64,000 bases of DNA from CAMCXT01 sp040403315 (GTDB lineage: Bacteria > Bacteroidota > Bacteroidia > M30B66), in NCBI GenBank assembly GCA_040403315.1, contig JBBAKX010000001.1, positions 876,979 through 940,978 of the forward strand, read 5' to 3'. Positions 44,595 through 53,741 of the stretch are shown here, one piece after another. A program made the translations under genes and the position numbers. Every line of letters starts with the position of its first letter. Position 1 is the stretch's first letter. The notes below the pieces were generated by a model, which saw only the letters and a list, made by a program, of their open reading frames with translations, made no database searches and was not told where the DNA came from.

Positions 44595-47120
44595 ATGAAA
44601 AGATTTCTACCAGTATTGATCGGAGTTTCTATAGCAATGAGCTTAGGCCTTTTCTTTGGCGAAGAGAAGGAATTGCCATTTTTACCAACTTCGGGAGAAA
44701 CTAGGGTCCTTAACAAAGACGAAGAGGGCGAAGAATTAGAGCACGAACGTAGGAAGGAATGGATTGAAAAAATTCACAGAACGGCTCCAGGCGTTAATTG
44801 GCGGGAACTTGATAAACAAACTAGACTGGCTCGCTATGAAAATTATCTGGTAAATCGTTCGGCAAGCCGAGATGTTTCGGATCCAGTTGTAATTCTCGAT
44901 GGGCTGCTGCAAGGCAGATGGGTGGAGAAAGGTAGTAACAATTTGGCTGGAAGAACTCGTTTTGCTGATTATGATACGGTTTCTCGCAAAATTTATTTGG
45001 TTTCAGATGGAGGTAATGTCTGGAAAGGCAATCTGGATGGTTCTGGATGGGAAGTTCTAAACGACCAACTTCAATTTGAGTCACCATCAATGATTCGAGC
45101 AATTCGCCGCGATGGTAATTTGAGGATTTTGGTTTCTACGTGGGACAAGTTTGCTTATTACAGCGACGATGACGGAGCCACCTGGCAACAATCAACAGGC
45201 TTTGAAGATTTAAATGATTGGAATCAACGTTTAGAAAGAATGGTAGTTGCTGACGATGCAATTGCTACTGTGTATGCTTTGGTTAGCGCTCCTGCTGCAA
45301 ACGGGTCTTCACAATTTCTTTGGATCTATCGCTCTTTGGATAAAGGCTCAAGTTTTCAACGCTACCAAGTAATCCCAGGCTCGCAGAATGTAGGCGTAAG
45401 CAATGCAGATATTTGGATGCCTCAGTATGGTTACACCGATCCTTTTGTGATTTTTAACAACAAAAGCTTTAGGGTAAATACGGTTGATAGTGAGATGGTA
45501 GCTTTAGGTGATATTTTTCCAAGCGGCAGTGGAAACAGCATGCTCACTGGGTTTTTAGAATCCAATGGAAATTCACGCCTATATGCTTACGTAAATCAGG
45601 TTGTTTACAAATCGCTTGATGCTGGGTCGACTTGGGCTCAAACCATCGATTTGGCAAAAGATCCATTTTTTAAATCCAGTTTCAGTGCTTCTATCACCTC
45701 ACCAGATATTCTATATTTTGGAGACATCGAATGCAACAGAAGTTTAAATGCTGGCCAATCATTTACGAGAGTTTCTGAGTGGTTTGAGTATTACGATAAC
45801 ATTGTAAATCGCTTGCATGCTGATATTCCATCGGTAAACTGTTTGTTGGATGAAAATGGTGAGGAGTTCCAGTTGATTAATACCGATGGAGGAACCTATT
45901 ATTCGAATACCAATGCTACGCAGGTAACGAATATTTCGAGAGAAGGCCTCAATGTTAGTCAATACTATTCTACACTAACAGCAGCTTACGATACCAGTAT
46001 TTTGTATGTTGGTTCTCAAGACCAAGGATTCCAACTTTCAACTTCCGACAATGGAGGAGCCCTCGATCTTACGCAAGTTGTAAGCGGCGATTATGGTCAT
46101 ATTGTAAGTTCAAACGATGGAGGAAGTATCTGGATGGTATATCCGGGCTTTGCTGTATTCTATCCAGATGGAACATCTAACAATAGCTACTCTTGGGATT
46201 TTGATGGCAACAATTCTTTTTGGATGCCACCATTGATGCCAGATCCAGAGAATGAAACAGTTTGTTACATGGCCAATGGTTTAAGAATCATGAAGCTGGA
46301 ATTTAATGGAGCGGGTATCGATGCTACACAATTGCCGACTCTTTTCTTAGGTGGTATCTCTGCTATGGCTATTTCACCATTAGATAACAACCGTTGGTAT
46401 GTAATGACTGAAACCGGTAGATTTTACAAGTCGATGGATGGTGGAAGTACTTGGACCTTCAGCAATATTTCGGGTGTTCCAGGCGGAAATTACTTGTATG
46501 GCGCTCAGGTTCTTCCATCCACCGTGAATCCAGATGTCGTTTATGTATGTGGTAGTGGATATTCAAATCCTCCAGTTTTTAAGTCGGGCGACAACGGTGC
46601 AACTTTTCAATCGATGAGTGTAGGCTTACCTGGAACTATGGTTTTTAGAATGGCTCCTGCTCCAAATGATGAATTTATTTTCGCAGCAACAGAAGTAGGG
46701 CCTTATGTTTATACACCTTCTAATCAACAATGGCAGTATATAGGTGGTGGTTTTGCCCCCGAACAAACTTATTGGTGGGTAGAGTATGTTCCTCAAATGA
46801 AAACTGCTCGTTTCTCAACTTACGGCAGAGGTATCTGGGATTTTAGAATTGAATCACCATTGGTTATTCAGCCCGAAAGTCGAACACAATTGCAGGTTTA
46901 TCCAAATCCTACATCAGAATTCTTTGTTGTTAAAGGTATTGGAGCGGAAGAACAAGCCTCGGTTAGCTTGTATGGCCTTGATGGTAAACTTTTACTTACG
47001 AAGAATATCAGTGGCGGAGAAGTAGTTTCCTTGCCTAAATCGGTGAGCCCAGGATTGTATCTGGTGATTCTTAACAGAAAGGGTAAAAAGCCTACTGCCA
47101 CTAAACTGATTGTGCGGTAA
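44595..47120 (+). CDS. Secreted BNR/sortilin-like beta-propeller protein with T9SS type-A sorting domain
   Basis: Start at ATG 44595 (MKRFLPVLIGVSIAMSLGLFFG, signal peptide), because the promoter box lies between this codon and an upstream ATG. The 841-residue product has many BNR/Asp-box turns (SDDDGATWQQ, SLDAGSTWAQ, SMDGGSTWTF, SGDNGATFQS) as in VPS10/sortilin-type propellers and exported glycosidases. Residues ~770-841 are the type-A sorting domain (LQVYPNPTSEFFVV, SLYGLDGKLL, SPGLYLVILN). It is likely exported through T9SS and attached to the surface. Enzymatic residues are not identified. Confidence 0.88.
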   Translation: MKRFLPVLIGVSIAMSLGLFFGEEKELPFLPTSGETRVLNKDEEGEELEHERRKEWIEKIHRTAPGVNWRELDKQTRLARYENYLVNRSASRDVSDPVVILDGLLQGRWVEKGSNNLAGRTRFADYDTVSRKIYLVSDGGNVWKGNLDGSGWEVLNDQLQFESPSMIRAIRRDGNLRILVSTWDKFAYYSDDDGATWQQSTGFEDLNDWNQRLERMVVADDAIATVYALVSAPAANGSSQFLWIYRSLDKGSSFQRYQVIPGSQNVGVSNADIWMPQYGYTDPFVIFNNKSFRVNTVDSEMVALGDIFPSGSGNSMLTGFLESNGNSRLYAYVNQVVYKSLDAGSTWAQTIDLAKDPFFKSSFSASITSPDILYFGDIECNRSLNAGQSFTRVSEWFEYYDNIVNRLHADIPSVNCLLDENGEEFQLINTDGGTYYSNTNATQVTNISREGLNVSQYYSTLTAAYDTSILYVGSQDQGFQLSTSDNGGALDLTQVVSGDYGHIVSSNDGGSIWMVYPGFAVFYPDGTSNNSYSWDFDGNNSFWMPPLMPDPENETVCYMANGLRIMKLEFNGAGIDATQLPTLFLGGISAMAISPLDNNRWYVMTETGRFYKSMDGGSTWTFSNISGVPGGNYLYGAQVLPSTVNPDVVYVCGSGYSNPPVFKSGDNGATFQSMSVGLPGTMVFRMAPAPNDEFIFAATEVGPYVYTPSNQQWQYIGGGFAPEQTYWWVEYVPQMKTARFSTYGRGIWDFRIESPLVIQPESRTQLQVYPNPTSEFFVVKGIGAEEQASVSLYGLDGKLLLTKNISGGEVVSLPKSVSPGLYLVILNRKGKKPTATKLIVR

Positions 47121-47121
47121 A

Positions 47122-47340
47122 TTAGTTATCGACGCATGTGGAAGTACCGCTTATGATAATTGCTCTAGTATTGTTTAGGTCTTTCGCTTCCTCGATCTGA
47201 CTGGTATTTCCGCAGGTTTCTTCCGCAGGGTAAACTACATTTCCCGAACCGTCTTTTACTTCGCAAGTGGTGCATTTTTTACACGATGAATAAAATCCAG
47301 TAGCGAAAACAAATGCTAGAATTGTGATTGTTGCTCTCAT
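47122..47340 (-). CDS. Small cysteine-rich lipoprotein, paralogue 1
   Basis: A 72-residue product with a lipoprotein signal (MRATITILAFVFATGFYSSC, lipid Cys20) followed at once by KKCTTC. Cysteines are at 20, 23, 26, 43 and 69: one for lipid, four that can make two disulfides. The same pattern occurs in the three neighbouring genes. Function unknown. It ends one base past the stop of the convergent BNR gene and starts four bases after the next upstream gene on this strand, so the two minus-strand genes form a pair. Confidence 0.75.
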   Translation of the reverse strand: MRATITILAFVFATGFYSSCKKCTTCEVKDGSGNVVYPAEETCGNTSQIEEAKDLNNTRAIIISGTSTCVDN

Positions 47341-47344
47341 GGGT

Positions 47345-47560
47345 TTAGTTTCTTGGACAATTTAACTCAAGCGTATCGGAGAGATTAATTCTGTAGGTGA
47401 GTTCTTGGGTGTTCAAAGTAGCTTTCTTTCCACAAATTTCTGGGTAAGAATCTACAACAGCTCCGGTGTTTTTCGAAGTAGTTTGGCATTCCATACATTT
47501 TTTGCAGGAAGAAAACGCAGTTATTCCAAGCATAATCAATGGCAATAGTTTGTTTTTCAT
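47345..47560 (-). CDS. Small cysteine-rich lipoprotein, paralogue 2
   Basis: A 71-residue product from ATG 47560 (a TTG one codon earlier is unlikely). Lipoprotein signal MKNKLLPLIMLGITAFSSC, then KKCMEC; cysteines at 19, 22, 25, 43 and 68. The spacing C-KK-C-x2-C matches paralogue 1 almost exactly while the rest of the sequence has diverged. Transcribed first of the minus-strand pair and divergent from paralogues 3 and 4. No function known. Confidence 0.75.
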   Translation of the reverse strand: MKNKLLPLIMLGITAFSSCKKCMECQTTSKNTGAVVDSYPEICGKKATLNTQELTYRINLSDTLELNCPRN

Positions 47561-47668
47561 CAAGAAGGGATCTGAAAATTAGAATGGGCAATTTGGGGAG
47601 AACACCTTAAATAATTGTATTGATTGTTCAGTTAATTATTCAACATGAAAAGAAATTTCCATAAATGT

Positions 47669-47697
47669 TTGTTAAAATAAGAATACGGATATATTTG
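47669..47697 (+). promoter_or_regulatory. Full Bacteroidota promoter of the plus-strand lipoprotein pair
   Basis: TTG at 47669-47671, 18-base spacer, TATATTTG at 47690-47697, 26 bases before the ATG at 47724. Both parts match consensus, one of the best promoters in the window, so strong expression is likely. Confidence 0.8.
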
Positions 47698-47723
47698 CAT
47701 TTAAACTAAACCAAAACCATACG

Positions 47724-47921
47724 ATGAAAAAAGTATTTGCATCCCTAGCGATTATTGCATTATTTGCTGCCTGTAAAAAAGATTACACTTGCGAGTGTAC
47801 AGTTTTAGGCACAACAGAAAGTTCAGTTATTCAAGATGTTAAGAAATCTGAAGCAAAAGATTCTTGTGATGCAGCAAATGCTATCGTGACTCTTTTTGGA
47901 GGTTCTTGCGAATTAAAATAA
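47724..47921 (+). CDS. Small cysteine-rich lipoprotein, paralogue 3
   Basis: A 65-residue product: signal MKKVFASLAIIALFAAC (lipid Cys17), then KKDYTCEC, with cysteines at 17, 23, 25, 48 and 62. It ends FGGSCELK. It is a close tandem copy of the next gene, sharing CKKDYTCxC, the lysine-rich middle (DVKKSEAKDSCDA) and a Gly-Gly-x-Cys end. Under a strong promoter. Function unknown; likely periplasmic face of the outer membrane. Confidence 0.82.
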   Translation: MKKVFASLAIIALFAACKKDYTCECTVLGTTESSVIQDVKKSEAKDSCDAANAIVTLFGGSCELK

Positions 47922-47959
47922 TTAACAAATAAACATAAACAAACATTAAACTCTTTTCT

Positions 47960-48163
47960 ATGAAAAAGATTTTCGCTGCTGTTGCAATCGTTGCGCTTTT
48001 CGCATCTTGCAAAAAAGATTACACTTGTGATTGCAATGATGGTACTGGTGTGATTGATTCTACGCCTATTAAAGATGCTAAGAAGGCTGATGCACAAGAA
48101 GCTTGTGACGCACTCAGTACACTTAACGTTGCATTTGGTGGTGGTGCTTGCACATTGAACTAA
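47960..48163 (+). CDS. Small cysteine-rich lipoprotein, paralogue 4
   Basis: A 67-residue product: signal MKKIFAAVAIVALFASC (lipid Cys17), KKDYTCDC, cysteines at 17, 23, 25, 49 and 64, and an end FGGGACTLN. About half of the positions agree with paralogue 3, 38 bases upstream, so the pair arose by tandem duplication. The middle (KDAKKADAQEACDAL) is also shared. A strong terminator follows. Confidence 0.82.
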   Translation: MKKIFAAVAIVALFASCKKDYTCDCNDGTGVIDSTPIKDAKKADAQEACDALSTLNVAFGGGACTLN

Positions 48164-48182
48164 CACAAACCAAAATAGTATT

Positions 48183-48213
48183 AAAGCTGGTTCATTGAGC
48201 CAGCTTTTTTTTT
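48183..48213 (+). terminator. Terminator of the lipoprotein pair
   Basis: AAAGCTGGTTC (48183-48193) pairs with GAGCCAGCTTT (48197-48207; one G-T) around a 3-base loop, followed by a T-run to 48213. The next ATG is only five bases further. Confidence 0.88.
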
Positions 48214-48217
48214 GCCT

Positions 48218-49135
48218 ATGAATATCATTATCTCCCTTTTGCTGCGATTAGTTATCGCCACTTTTCCTCTTCTCGCCATATTTTATGGTGCAGAGAACTT
48301 TGATTATTTCGACTATGCGATAGTTGAACTTGGTTTTCCTTCGTGGTTCTTAGCCAACTATTTTACAAGAGTATTATTGGGCTCTTTGTGTGGTTTGGGC
48401 TTTGCCGTTTTGTTTTCTGGAAATGATGGTCGGAAGTTTATAAATGTTTACATCGTACTGGTATCCTTCCTTTTGTCGTTGGAGATTCTACAAGTTACAT
48501 TTCTCCCTCTAAACAGAGTGTATTTTGGCTTTTGGGAATTGATGAAATGGAACGTTTGGCAAGGTCCTGTTATATGGTTATTGGTTTTGGTTTCAGCATT
48601 GCTTGCGCGTCAGCTCGATCAATTTAAGTTTCTCCATTTGCCCACTTGGATTCGGTTTGTTATTCTTCTGATTGGCATTTCAACCCCATTTATTCTTAAC
48701 TATCCTCCCCATTGGGCAATTTATGGAGAACGTGGGATGGCCGAATCCAAAGACTTACTCATGGCTGATAGTATAGCTATCCAAACAAGTGATTACATCC
48801 ATTTGATGAAGCCTGAAGATCTTAGAACGGGTAAAAAACTGGTATGCTTCGCAAGTCTAACTTGTCCATTCTGCATCCGCGCAGCCTATAAATTACATGT
48901 ATTAAGAACAAGAAATCCAAACGCTCACTGCTATCTAATTCTAACAGGCGCGCCCGAAATGTTAGAAAAATTTGAACTCCGAACTTCTTGTCAGAATGTA
49001 CCAAGAATGCTTTTGGATGCACCTTTATTCAATAAAATCACAAAGGGAAGTGTGCCAAAGATTTACCTTACCAATCAAGGTAATATCACCCATCGACTTC
49101 CTTATTGGGCGATAAACGACGAACATGTTCGATAA
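48218..49135 (+). CDS. Membrane protein (DoxX/MauE-like) fused to a thioredoxin-like domain with CPFC
   Basis: Start at ATG 48218. The 305-residue product has five hydrophobic helices in residues 1-165, resembling DoxX/MauE membrane proteins, then a periplasmic or cytoplasmic soluble part with GKKLVCFASLTCPFCIRAAYKLHVL. Cys216-Pro-Phe-Cys219 is in the active-site position of a thioredoxin fold, and SVPKIYLTNQG carries the cis-Pro loop. This suggests disulfide exchange across the inner membrane. The gene lies next to four cysteine-rich lipoproteins, which are plausible clients; that link is inference. Confidence 0.75.
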   Translation: MNIIISLLLRLVIATFPLLAIFYGAENFDYFDYAIVELGFPSWFLANYFTRVLLGSLCGLGFAVLFSGNDGRKFINVYIVLVSFLLSLEILQVTFLPLNRVYFGFWELMKWNVWQGPVIWLLVLVSALLARQLDQFKFLHLPTWIRFVILLIGISTPFILNYPPHWAIYGERGMAESKDLLMADSIAIQTSDYIHLMKPEDLRTGKKLVCFASLTCPFCIRAAYKLHVLRTRNPNAHCYLILTGAPEMLEKFELRTSCQNVPRMLLDAPLFNKITKGSVPKIYLTNQGNITHRLPYWAINDEHVR

Positions 49136-49191
49136 CTCAATATCTTGCTGAAGTTTGTGTTTTTAATTGTTAACTAAGAGAAAAACGGCTT

Positions 49192-50952
49192 ATGGAGCTC
49201 TCGAGAATCATTGATATTTTGCCTTACATCTGCGATAAATATCATCGCAATGATGTGTTAAACGCTAAAATTGGCGGTAAATGGCAAAATTGGAGCATAG
49301 ACGATATATGCGATTTGGCTGATGATATCAGCTATGGTTTGATGCATTTGGGCATTGGCCCCGACGATAAAGTCGCAATTATTTCTTCCAATCGACCAGA
49401 ATGGATATTGGCAGATTTCGGGATTGCGCAAATAGGTGCAGTAAGTGTTCCTGTTTATCCAACCATGGGAGCATCCGATACAGAATTTATTCTCAATGAT
49501 GCCGGAGTAAAAATCATTTTACTTGCCGATATTGAATTGAACGATAAGATTCAATCAATTCAATCTAGAATTCCTTCGCTTACACACATTTTCTCTTTTA
49601 ATGAAATTTCTGAAGTTTCACATATTAGCGAATTGATTAAATTGGGTAAAGATCATCCCCAACCAGAAACTCTAAAGGATTACAAGGCCCGTGTAAAGCC
49701 AGATGATTTGTTGACTTTGATCTACACTTCTGGAACAACTGGAACACCCAAAGGTGTAATGCTTTCGCACAATAATCTCATTTCGAATGTAACAGCTGCT
49801 CAACCTGTTTGCCCTGTTACAAACGAACACAAGGTCTTGAGTTTTCTTCCCCTTTCACATATTTTTGAAAGAATGCTCACCTACTTGTATTTGTATGTTG
49901 GTGCTGGAATTTATTATGCAGAAAGCCTCGAAACCATTGGTGAAAATCTGAAAGAGGTTCAGCCATTTGCTTTCTCCACTGTGCCTAGATTGCTAGAAAA
50001 GGTATACGATAAAATCGTTGCAAAAGGAGCTGAGCTAACAGGAATCAAGCGCAAATTGTTTTTCTGGGCTTTGGCACTCGGACACAAGTATGAATTAGAT
50101 GGTAAGAATGGCGCTTGGTATGAATTCCAATTGAAAATCGCAAATAAATTGATATTCAGCAAATGGAGGGAGGCTTTAGGCGGAAATATTGGTGTAATCG
50201 TTTCGGGAGCAGCAGCCCTTCAACCTAGATTGGCTCGTGTTTTTACAGCAGCCCAAATTAACGTGCTTGAAGGTTATGGTTTAACTGAAACATCACCTGT
50301 TATTACCGTTAATCGACTCGATAAAGGCATGCGAGGCTTTGGTTCTGTTGGTCCTGCAATTAAAGATGTTGAGGTGAAAATTGCAGAAGACGGAGAGGTG
50401 CTTTGTAAAGGTCCTAATGTGATGAAAGGATATTACAAACGACCAGACGCTACAGCCGAAGTCATGAAAGACGGATGGCTTTATACCGGCGACATCGGGA
50501 AGTTTGAGAATGGATTGCTTTATATCACCGACCGCAAAAAGGAGATTTTCAAAACATCAGGTGGAAAATACATTGCTCCACAAATGATGGAAAACAAGTT
50601 CAAAGAATCTGTTTTTATTGAGCAAATTATGGTGATTGGAGAAAATCGAAAACACCCTTCTGCTTTGATAGTTCCTTCGTTTGCGGCATTAATCGTAAAA
50701 TTGGAGCAAGAAGGAGTTTCCGAAAAGGATCCTTCAAGATTAGTTAACCTCCCAAGAACAATCGAAATCATCCAAGCTGAGATTGATCAGCTAAACGCTG
50801 GATTTAGCAACTATGAGAGGGTGAAGAAATTCGCACTTCTTTCTGTTGAATGGTCGGTTGCAGGCACTGAACTTACTCCAAAATTATCGCTCAAACGAAG
50901 AGTGATTATGGAAAAGTACAGTTCAGAAATCGAAAACATCTATCAAGATTAA
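49192..50952 (+). CDS. Long-chain acyl-CoA synthetase (AMP-forming)
   Basis: Activates fatty acids to acyl-CoA through an acyl-AMP. The 586-residue product has the AMP-binding loop LTLIYTSGTTGTPKGVMLSHNN, FLPLSHIFERMLTY, the acyl-adenylate motif LEGYGLTETSPVI, the YTGDIG hinge and the catalytic Lys region DRKKEIFKTSGGKYIAP. It is of the eukaryote-like FAA1/long-chain group. Any functional tie to the AlkB protein 5 kb away is speculative. It ends at a bidirectional terminator facing kup. Confidence 0.93.
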   Translation: MELSRIIDILPYICDKYHRNDVLNAKIGGKWQNWSIDDICDLADDISYGLMHLGIGPDDKVAIISSNRPEWILADFGIAQIGAVSVPVYPTMGASDTEFILNDAGVKIILLADIELNDKIQSIQSRIPSLTHIFSFNEISEVSHISELIKLGKDHPQPETLKDYKARVKPDDLLTLIYTSGTTGTPKGVMLSHNNLISNVTAAQPVCPVTNEHKVLSFLPLSHIFERMLTYLYLYVGAGIYYAESLETIGENLKEVQPFAFSTVPRLLEKVYDKIVAKGAELTGIKRKLFFWALALGHKYELDGKNGAWYEFQLKIANKLIFSKWREALGGNIGVIVSGAAALQPRLARVFTAAQINVLEGYGLTETSPVITVNRLDKGMRGFGSVGPAIKDVEVKIAEDGEVLCKGPNVMKGYYKRPDATAEVMKDGWLYTGDIGKFENGLLYITDRKKEIFKTSGGKYIAPQMMENKFKESVFIEQIMVIGENRKHPSALIVPSFAALIVKLEQEGVSEKDPSRLVNLPRTIEIIQAEIDQLNAGFSNYERVKKFALLSVEWSVAGTELTPKLSLKRRVIMEKYSSEIENIYQD

Positions 50953-50965
50953 CATTCGTAAAATG

Positions 50966-51017
50966 CGAAAGAATCGGTCTACAGAACAATGTTTCTGCTG
51001 ACCGATCCTTTCGTTTT
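50966..51017. terminator. Bidirectional terminator between acyl-CoA synthetase and kup
   Basis: A 14-base arm at 50966-50979 pairs with 51000-51013 with one mismatch; the loop holds a second small stem. T-rich sequence follows. Confidence 0.85.
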
Positions 51018-51029
51018 ATTGATAGGATT

Positions 51030-52979
51030 TTACTTAATTCTTTTTAGGTGCATCTCTCTTGCAGGAGCGATGATCAATGGTACTTTCTCTACGTGAACTG
51101 AGCTTGTATCGAGGCCAAAAGCTTTCTCTTCCGATAAACTGATGTTCTTCAACATGAAATAAACATCAAGTACGATTTTCTCATAGAACGGTAAATCATT
51201 CTCATTAGAAAGGAACTTTTCAAGAACGATGAATCGGAAATCTCCAATTACTTGATTTTTATTGAGAGATTCATATCTCGAAACGATGTCAACTTCTTGG
51301 CATTTCACCAAGTCTTGAACTACTTTTCTGAACATTAAATTAATTTTTGGAGCTACACGGAATCCAAGCAGGAAGTCGACGCGAATCACAGAATCATTTA
51401 CGATTTCATTCACTTTATATTCCATTCTGTAAGGTTCATCTACCACATCTACGTGTAGAAACCAATATATATCTGCTCGTTTAGGTTGTTTTTGAAGAAT
51501 AGAGTAAATAATCTTCGATTCTACCTGTTCATCTTGGTTGGCACTTGTGAGGAAAACCAAGTGTGTAGCATATTTTGGAACGGTCAAGTCGCGCTTGAGT
51601 TCACAAAGCAAATCCAAGTACTCATCCAAATCGACGAATTCTACATAAGAATTTCTGATTTTCCGAGCATCGTACCAAATCCACATCACCAAGGCTATTA
51701 CAGATGCGATAATGAGTGAGATATAGCCTCCTTCGTGAATTTTTTCGATGTTAGAAATCAGGAATGCCAATTCTACCATGAGATAGACCACAATAAAGGT
51801 ATTAATCAGCATAGGATTGAATCGCTTCATCCCCATATAATAAACCAACAAAGTGGAAGTCATGAGCATTCCTATAATAATGGTCATGCCGTAAGCAGCT
51901 TCCATGGCGCTCGATTCTTTGAAATACAAAACAACACCAGCGCATCCTAGAAATAATAGCCAATTGATCGAAGGGATATACAATTGACCTTTCATTACAG
52001 TTGGATATGCGATTCTAACTTTTGGCCAGAGATTGAGTCGGATCGCCTCATTGATCAAAGTAAATGAACCGCTGATGAGTGCTTGACTCGCAACTACTGT
52101 GGCAATGGTGGCAATGATAAATCCAGGAATAAAGAACCAGTCGGGCATAATCTCATAAAATGGATTCATACCATCGAGTTTTTGTCCGTCATGCTTAAGA
52201 AGCCAAGCCGACTGACCAAAATAATTGAGCAATAACGCTGTCTTCACGAATATCCACGACACACGAATGTTCCTTTTTCCACAGTGCCCTAAATCTGAAT
52301 ACAAAGCTTCGGCTCCTGTTGTACACAAAAATACAGCACCTAAAATCCAGAAGCCTCCTGGATATACCGCTAGAAGATTGAATGCATATGTTGGACTAAG
52401 TGCGGCAAGAACGCTAACGTTGTCGAACAATTGACTCAATCCCAAAATGCTCAACATGGCGAACCAAACGAACATCACAGGCCCAAAGAACTTCCCAATA
52501 GAAGTTGTACCGAACTGCTGAATAGCAAACAACAAGAATAGAATACCAATAATGATCGGAATCGTTTGGATCTCCGGATAATTCGCACGTAGACCTTCAA
52601 TCGCCGATGAAACTGAGATAGCAGGTGTAATAATACCATCACCCAACAAAGCCGCACCGCCTATAATTGCGGGGAACAATAGCCATTTTACTTTGGTTCG
52701 TCGCACCAAGGCATATAACGCAAAAATTCCTCCTTCACCTTTGTTGTCGGCCCTCAAAGTGAGGATGATGTACTTAATGGTAGTTTGCAAAGTCAACGTC
52801 CAAAAAATACACGACATCCCCCCAAGGATCAAATCGCTGTCTATTGCTCGATCTCCTACGATGGCCTTCATAACATACAACGGAGAAGTTCCGATGTCGC
52901 CATATATAATCCCTAGTGTAACTAATAGACCTGCAAGACCAAATTTTGGAATATGCGCTTGTTGTGAATGATCACCCAT
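51030..52979 (-). CDS. kup: KUP-family potassium uptake protein
   Basis: Proton-coupled K+ importer of the inner membrane. The 649-residue product begins with the family signature GLLVTLGIIYGDIGTSPLYVMKAI, has TLQTTIKYI, LRADNKGEGGIFALYAL, ALLGDGIITPAISVSSAIEGL and TGAEALYSDLGHCGKRNIRVSW, about 12 helices in residues 15-435, and a cytoplasmic tail of ~200 residues. Start is ATG at the complement of 52977-52979. Confidence 0.96.
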   Translation of the reverse strand: MGDHSQQAHIPKFGLAGLLVTLGIIYGDIGTSPLYVMKAIVGDRAIDSDLILGGMSCIFWTLTLQTTIKYIILTLRADNKGEGGIFALYALVRRTKVKWLLFPAIIGGAALLGDGIITPAISVSSAIEGLRANYPEIQTIPIIIGILFLLFAIQQFGTTSIGKFFGPVMFVWFAMLSILGLSQLFDNVSVLAALSPTYAFNLLAVYPGGFWILGAVFLCTTGAEALYSDLGHCGKRNIRVSWIFVKTALLLNYFGQSAWLLKHDGQKLDGMNPFYEIMPDWFFIPGFIIATIATVVASQALISGSFTLINEAIRLNLWPKVRIAYPTVMKGQLYIPSINWLLFLGCAGVVLYFKESSAMEAAYGMTIIIGMLMTSTLLVYYMGMKRFNPMLINTFIVVYLMVELAFLISNIEKIHEGGYISLIIASVIALVMWIWYDARKIRNSYVEFVDLDEYLDLLCELKRDLTVPKYATHLVFLTSANQDEQVESKIIYSILQKQPKRADIYWFLHVDVVDEPYRMEYKVNEIVNDSVIRVDFLLGFRVAPKINLMFRKVVQDLVKCQEVDIVSRYESLNKNQVIGDFRFIVLEKFLSNENDLPFYEKIVLDVYFMLKNISLSEEKAFGLDTSSVHVEKVPLIIAPAREMHLKRIK

Positions 52980-53061
52980 GTTAGAGTTGATTCTTTTTAA
53001 ATAACTGACTTACAGTGCTTCTTCAATAAGTTTCCTCTGTCAGTTTGTAGAAATGCGGATG

Positions 53062-53069
53062 CAAAATTA
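53062..53069 (-). promoter_or_regulatory. Candidate -7 box of kup
   Basis: The complement reads TAATTTTG, exact TAnnTTTG, 83 bases before the kup ATG. The divergent gap 52980-53311 (332 bases) holds this box, one for the MORN-like gene, and very A+T-rich sequence; I see no gene or structured RNA in it. Confidence 0.4.
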
Positions 53070-53266
53070 TTAAATAGAATCATCATCCGACTGAAATGGT
53101 CTAGAATATTTGCGGTTGGTTCTATCAAGGTTCTTATGTTAAATATTAATCTATTGTTAATGCCATAAGTAGCATATAAGCAGTAAAATATAGAATTGTG
53201 TCAATTTAAAAATCCTTAATATTAATTTAATGTTAAATTAAAATTACCGGAATGTATTTTTAATTG

Positions 53267-53274
53267 TAACTTTG
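53267..53274 (+). promoter_or_regulatory. Candidate -7 box of the MORN-like gene
   Basis: TAACTTTG, exact TAnnTTTG, 38 bases before ATG 53312. No TTG at the expected distance. Confidence 0.45.
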
Positions 53275-53311
53275 CGTTATTCAATACGTTCACCAATTAA
53301 ATACTGAAGCC

Positions 53312-53713
53312 ATGAAATACATCCTTTCGCTTGTTTGTCTGATAGTAACCCTCGGATTAAACGCACAAAGCAAAGAACTGAAGACTTACCATGAAAATGG
53401 TAGACTCAAAACAGTTTATACATACCAAGACGCCTCAAATTATACTGTAGAGAATTTCTTTGAAAATGGAAATTTGATGGAAACTGGTCGATTTGTTAAT
53501 GCCAAGATGGACGGTATTTGGCTTAATTTCACTGAAAGCGGACTTCGAGCCGGTGAAGCATTTTATTTGAATGGAATAAAATCTGGCGATTGGAAGATTT
53601 ATGATCCATCAGGCAACTTGAAATACAAAATTACCTATGCAAATAACCGCATTGTGAACTCTGAAACTTTTGATTCTAGTGGTCAGAATCTTGCTGAAAC
53701 ATCCCCTAGATAA
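53312..53713 (+). CDS. Exported MORN-variant repeat protein (YwqK-like)
   Basis: The 133-residue product has a signal peptide (MKYILSLVCLIVTLGLNAQ) and four to five short repeats of the type YHENGRLKTVYTY, FFENGNLMETGRF, FTESGLRAGEAFYLNG and YDPSGNLKYKITY. These match the toxin-antitoxin YwqK / MORN-2 repeats common in Bacteroidota. Such repeats usually form a beta-meander for protein contacts; function unknown. It has its own promoter box and a weak terminator downstream. Confidence 0.78.
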   Translation: MKYILSLVCLIVTLGLNAQSKELKTYHENGRLKTVYTYQDASNYTVENFFENGNLMETGRFVNAKMDGIWLNFTESGLRAGEAFYLNGIKSGDWKIYDPSGNLKYKITYANNRIVNSETFDSSGQNLAETSPR

Positions 53714-53741
53714 ACGTTTTTGAGAGGTTTAAGCCATGGTC

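Noticed and set aside
47385..47591. An alternative frame overlapping the small lipoprotein gene on the same strand
   Set aside because: The lipoprotein frame has a clear lipobox and cysteine pattern shared with three neighbours; the alternative has neither.
52980..53311. The long gap upstream of kup checked for a potassium or c-di-AMP riboswitch
   Set aside because: It is A+T-rich with only promoter-like boxes; I saw no long conserved stems of a known riboswitch.
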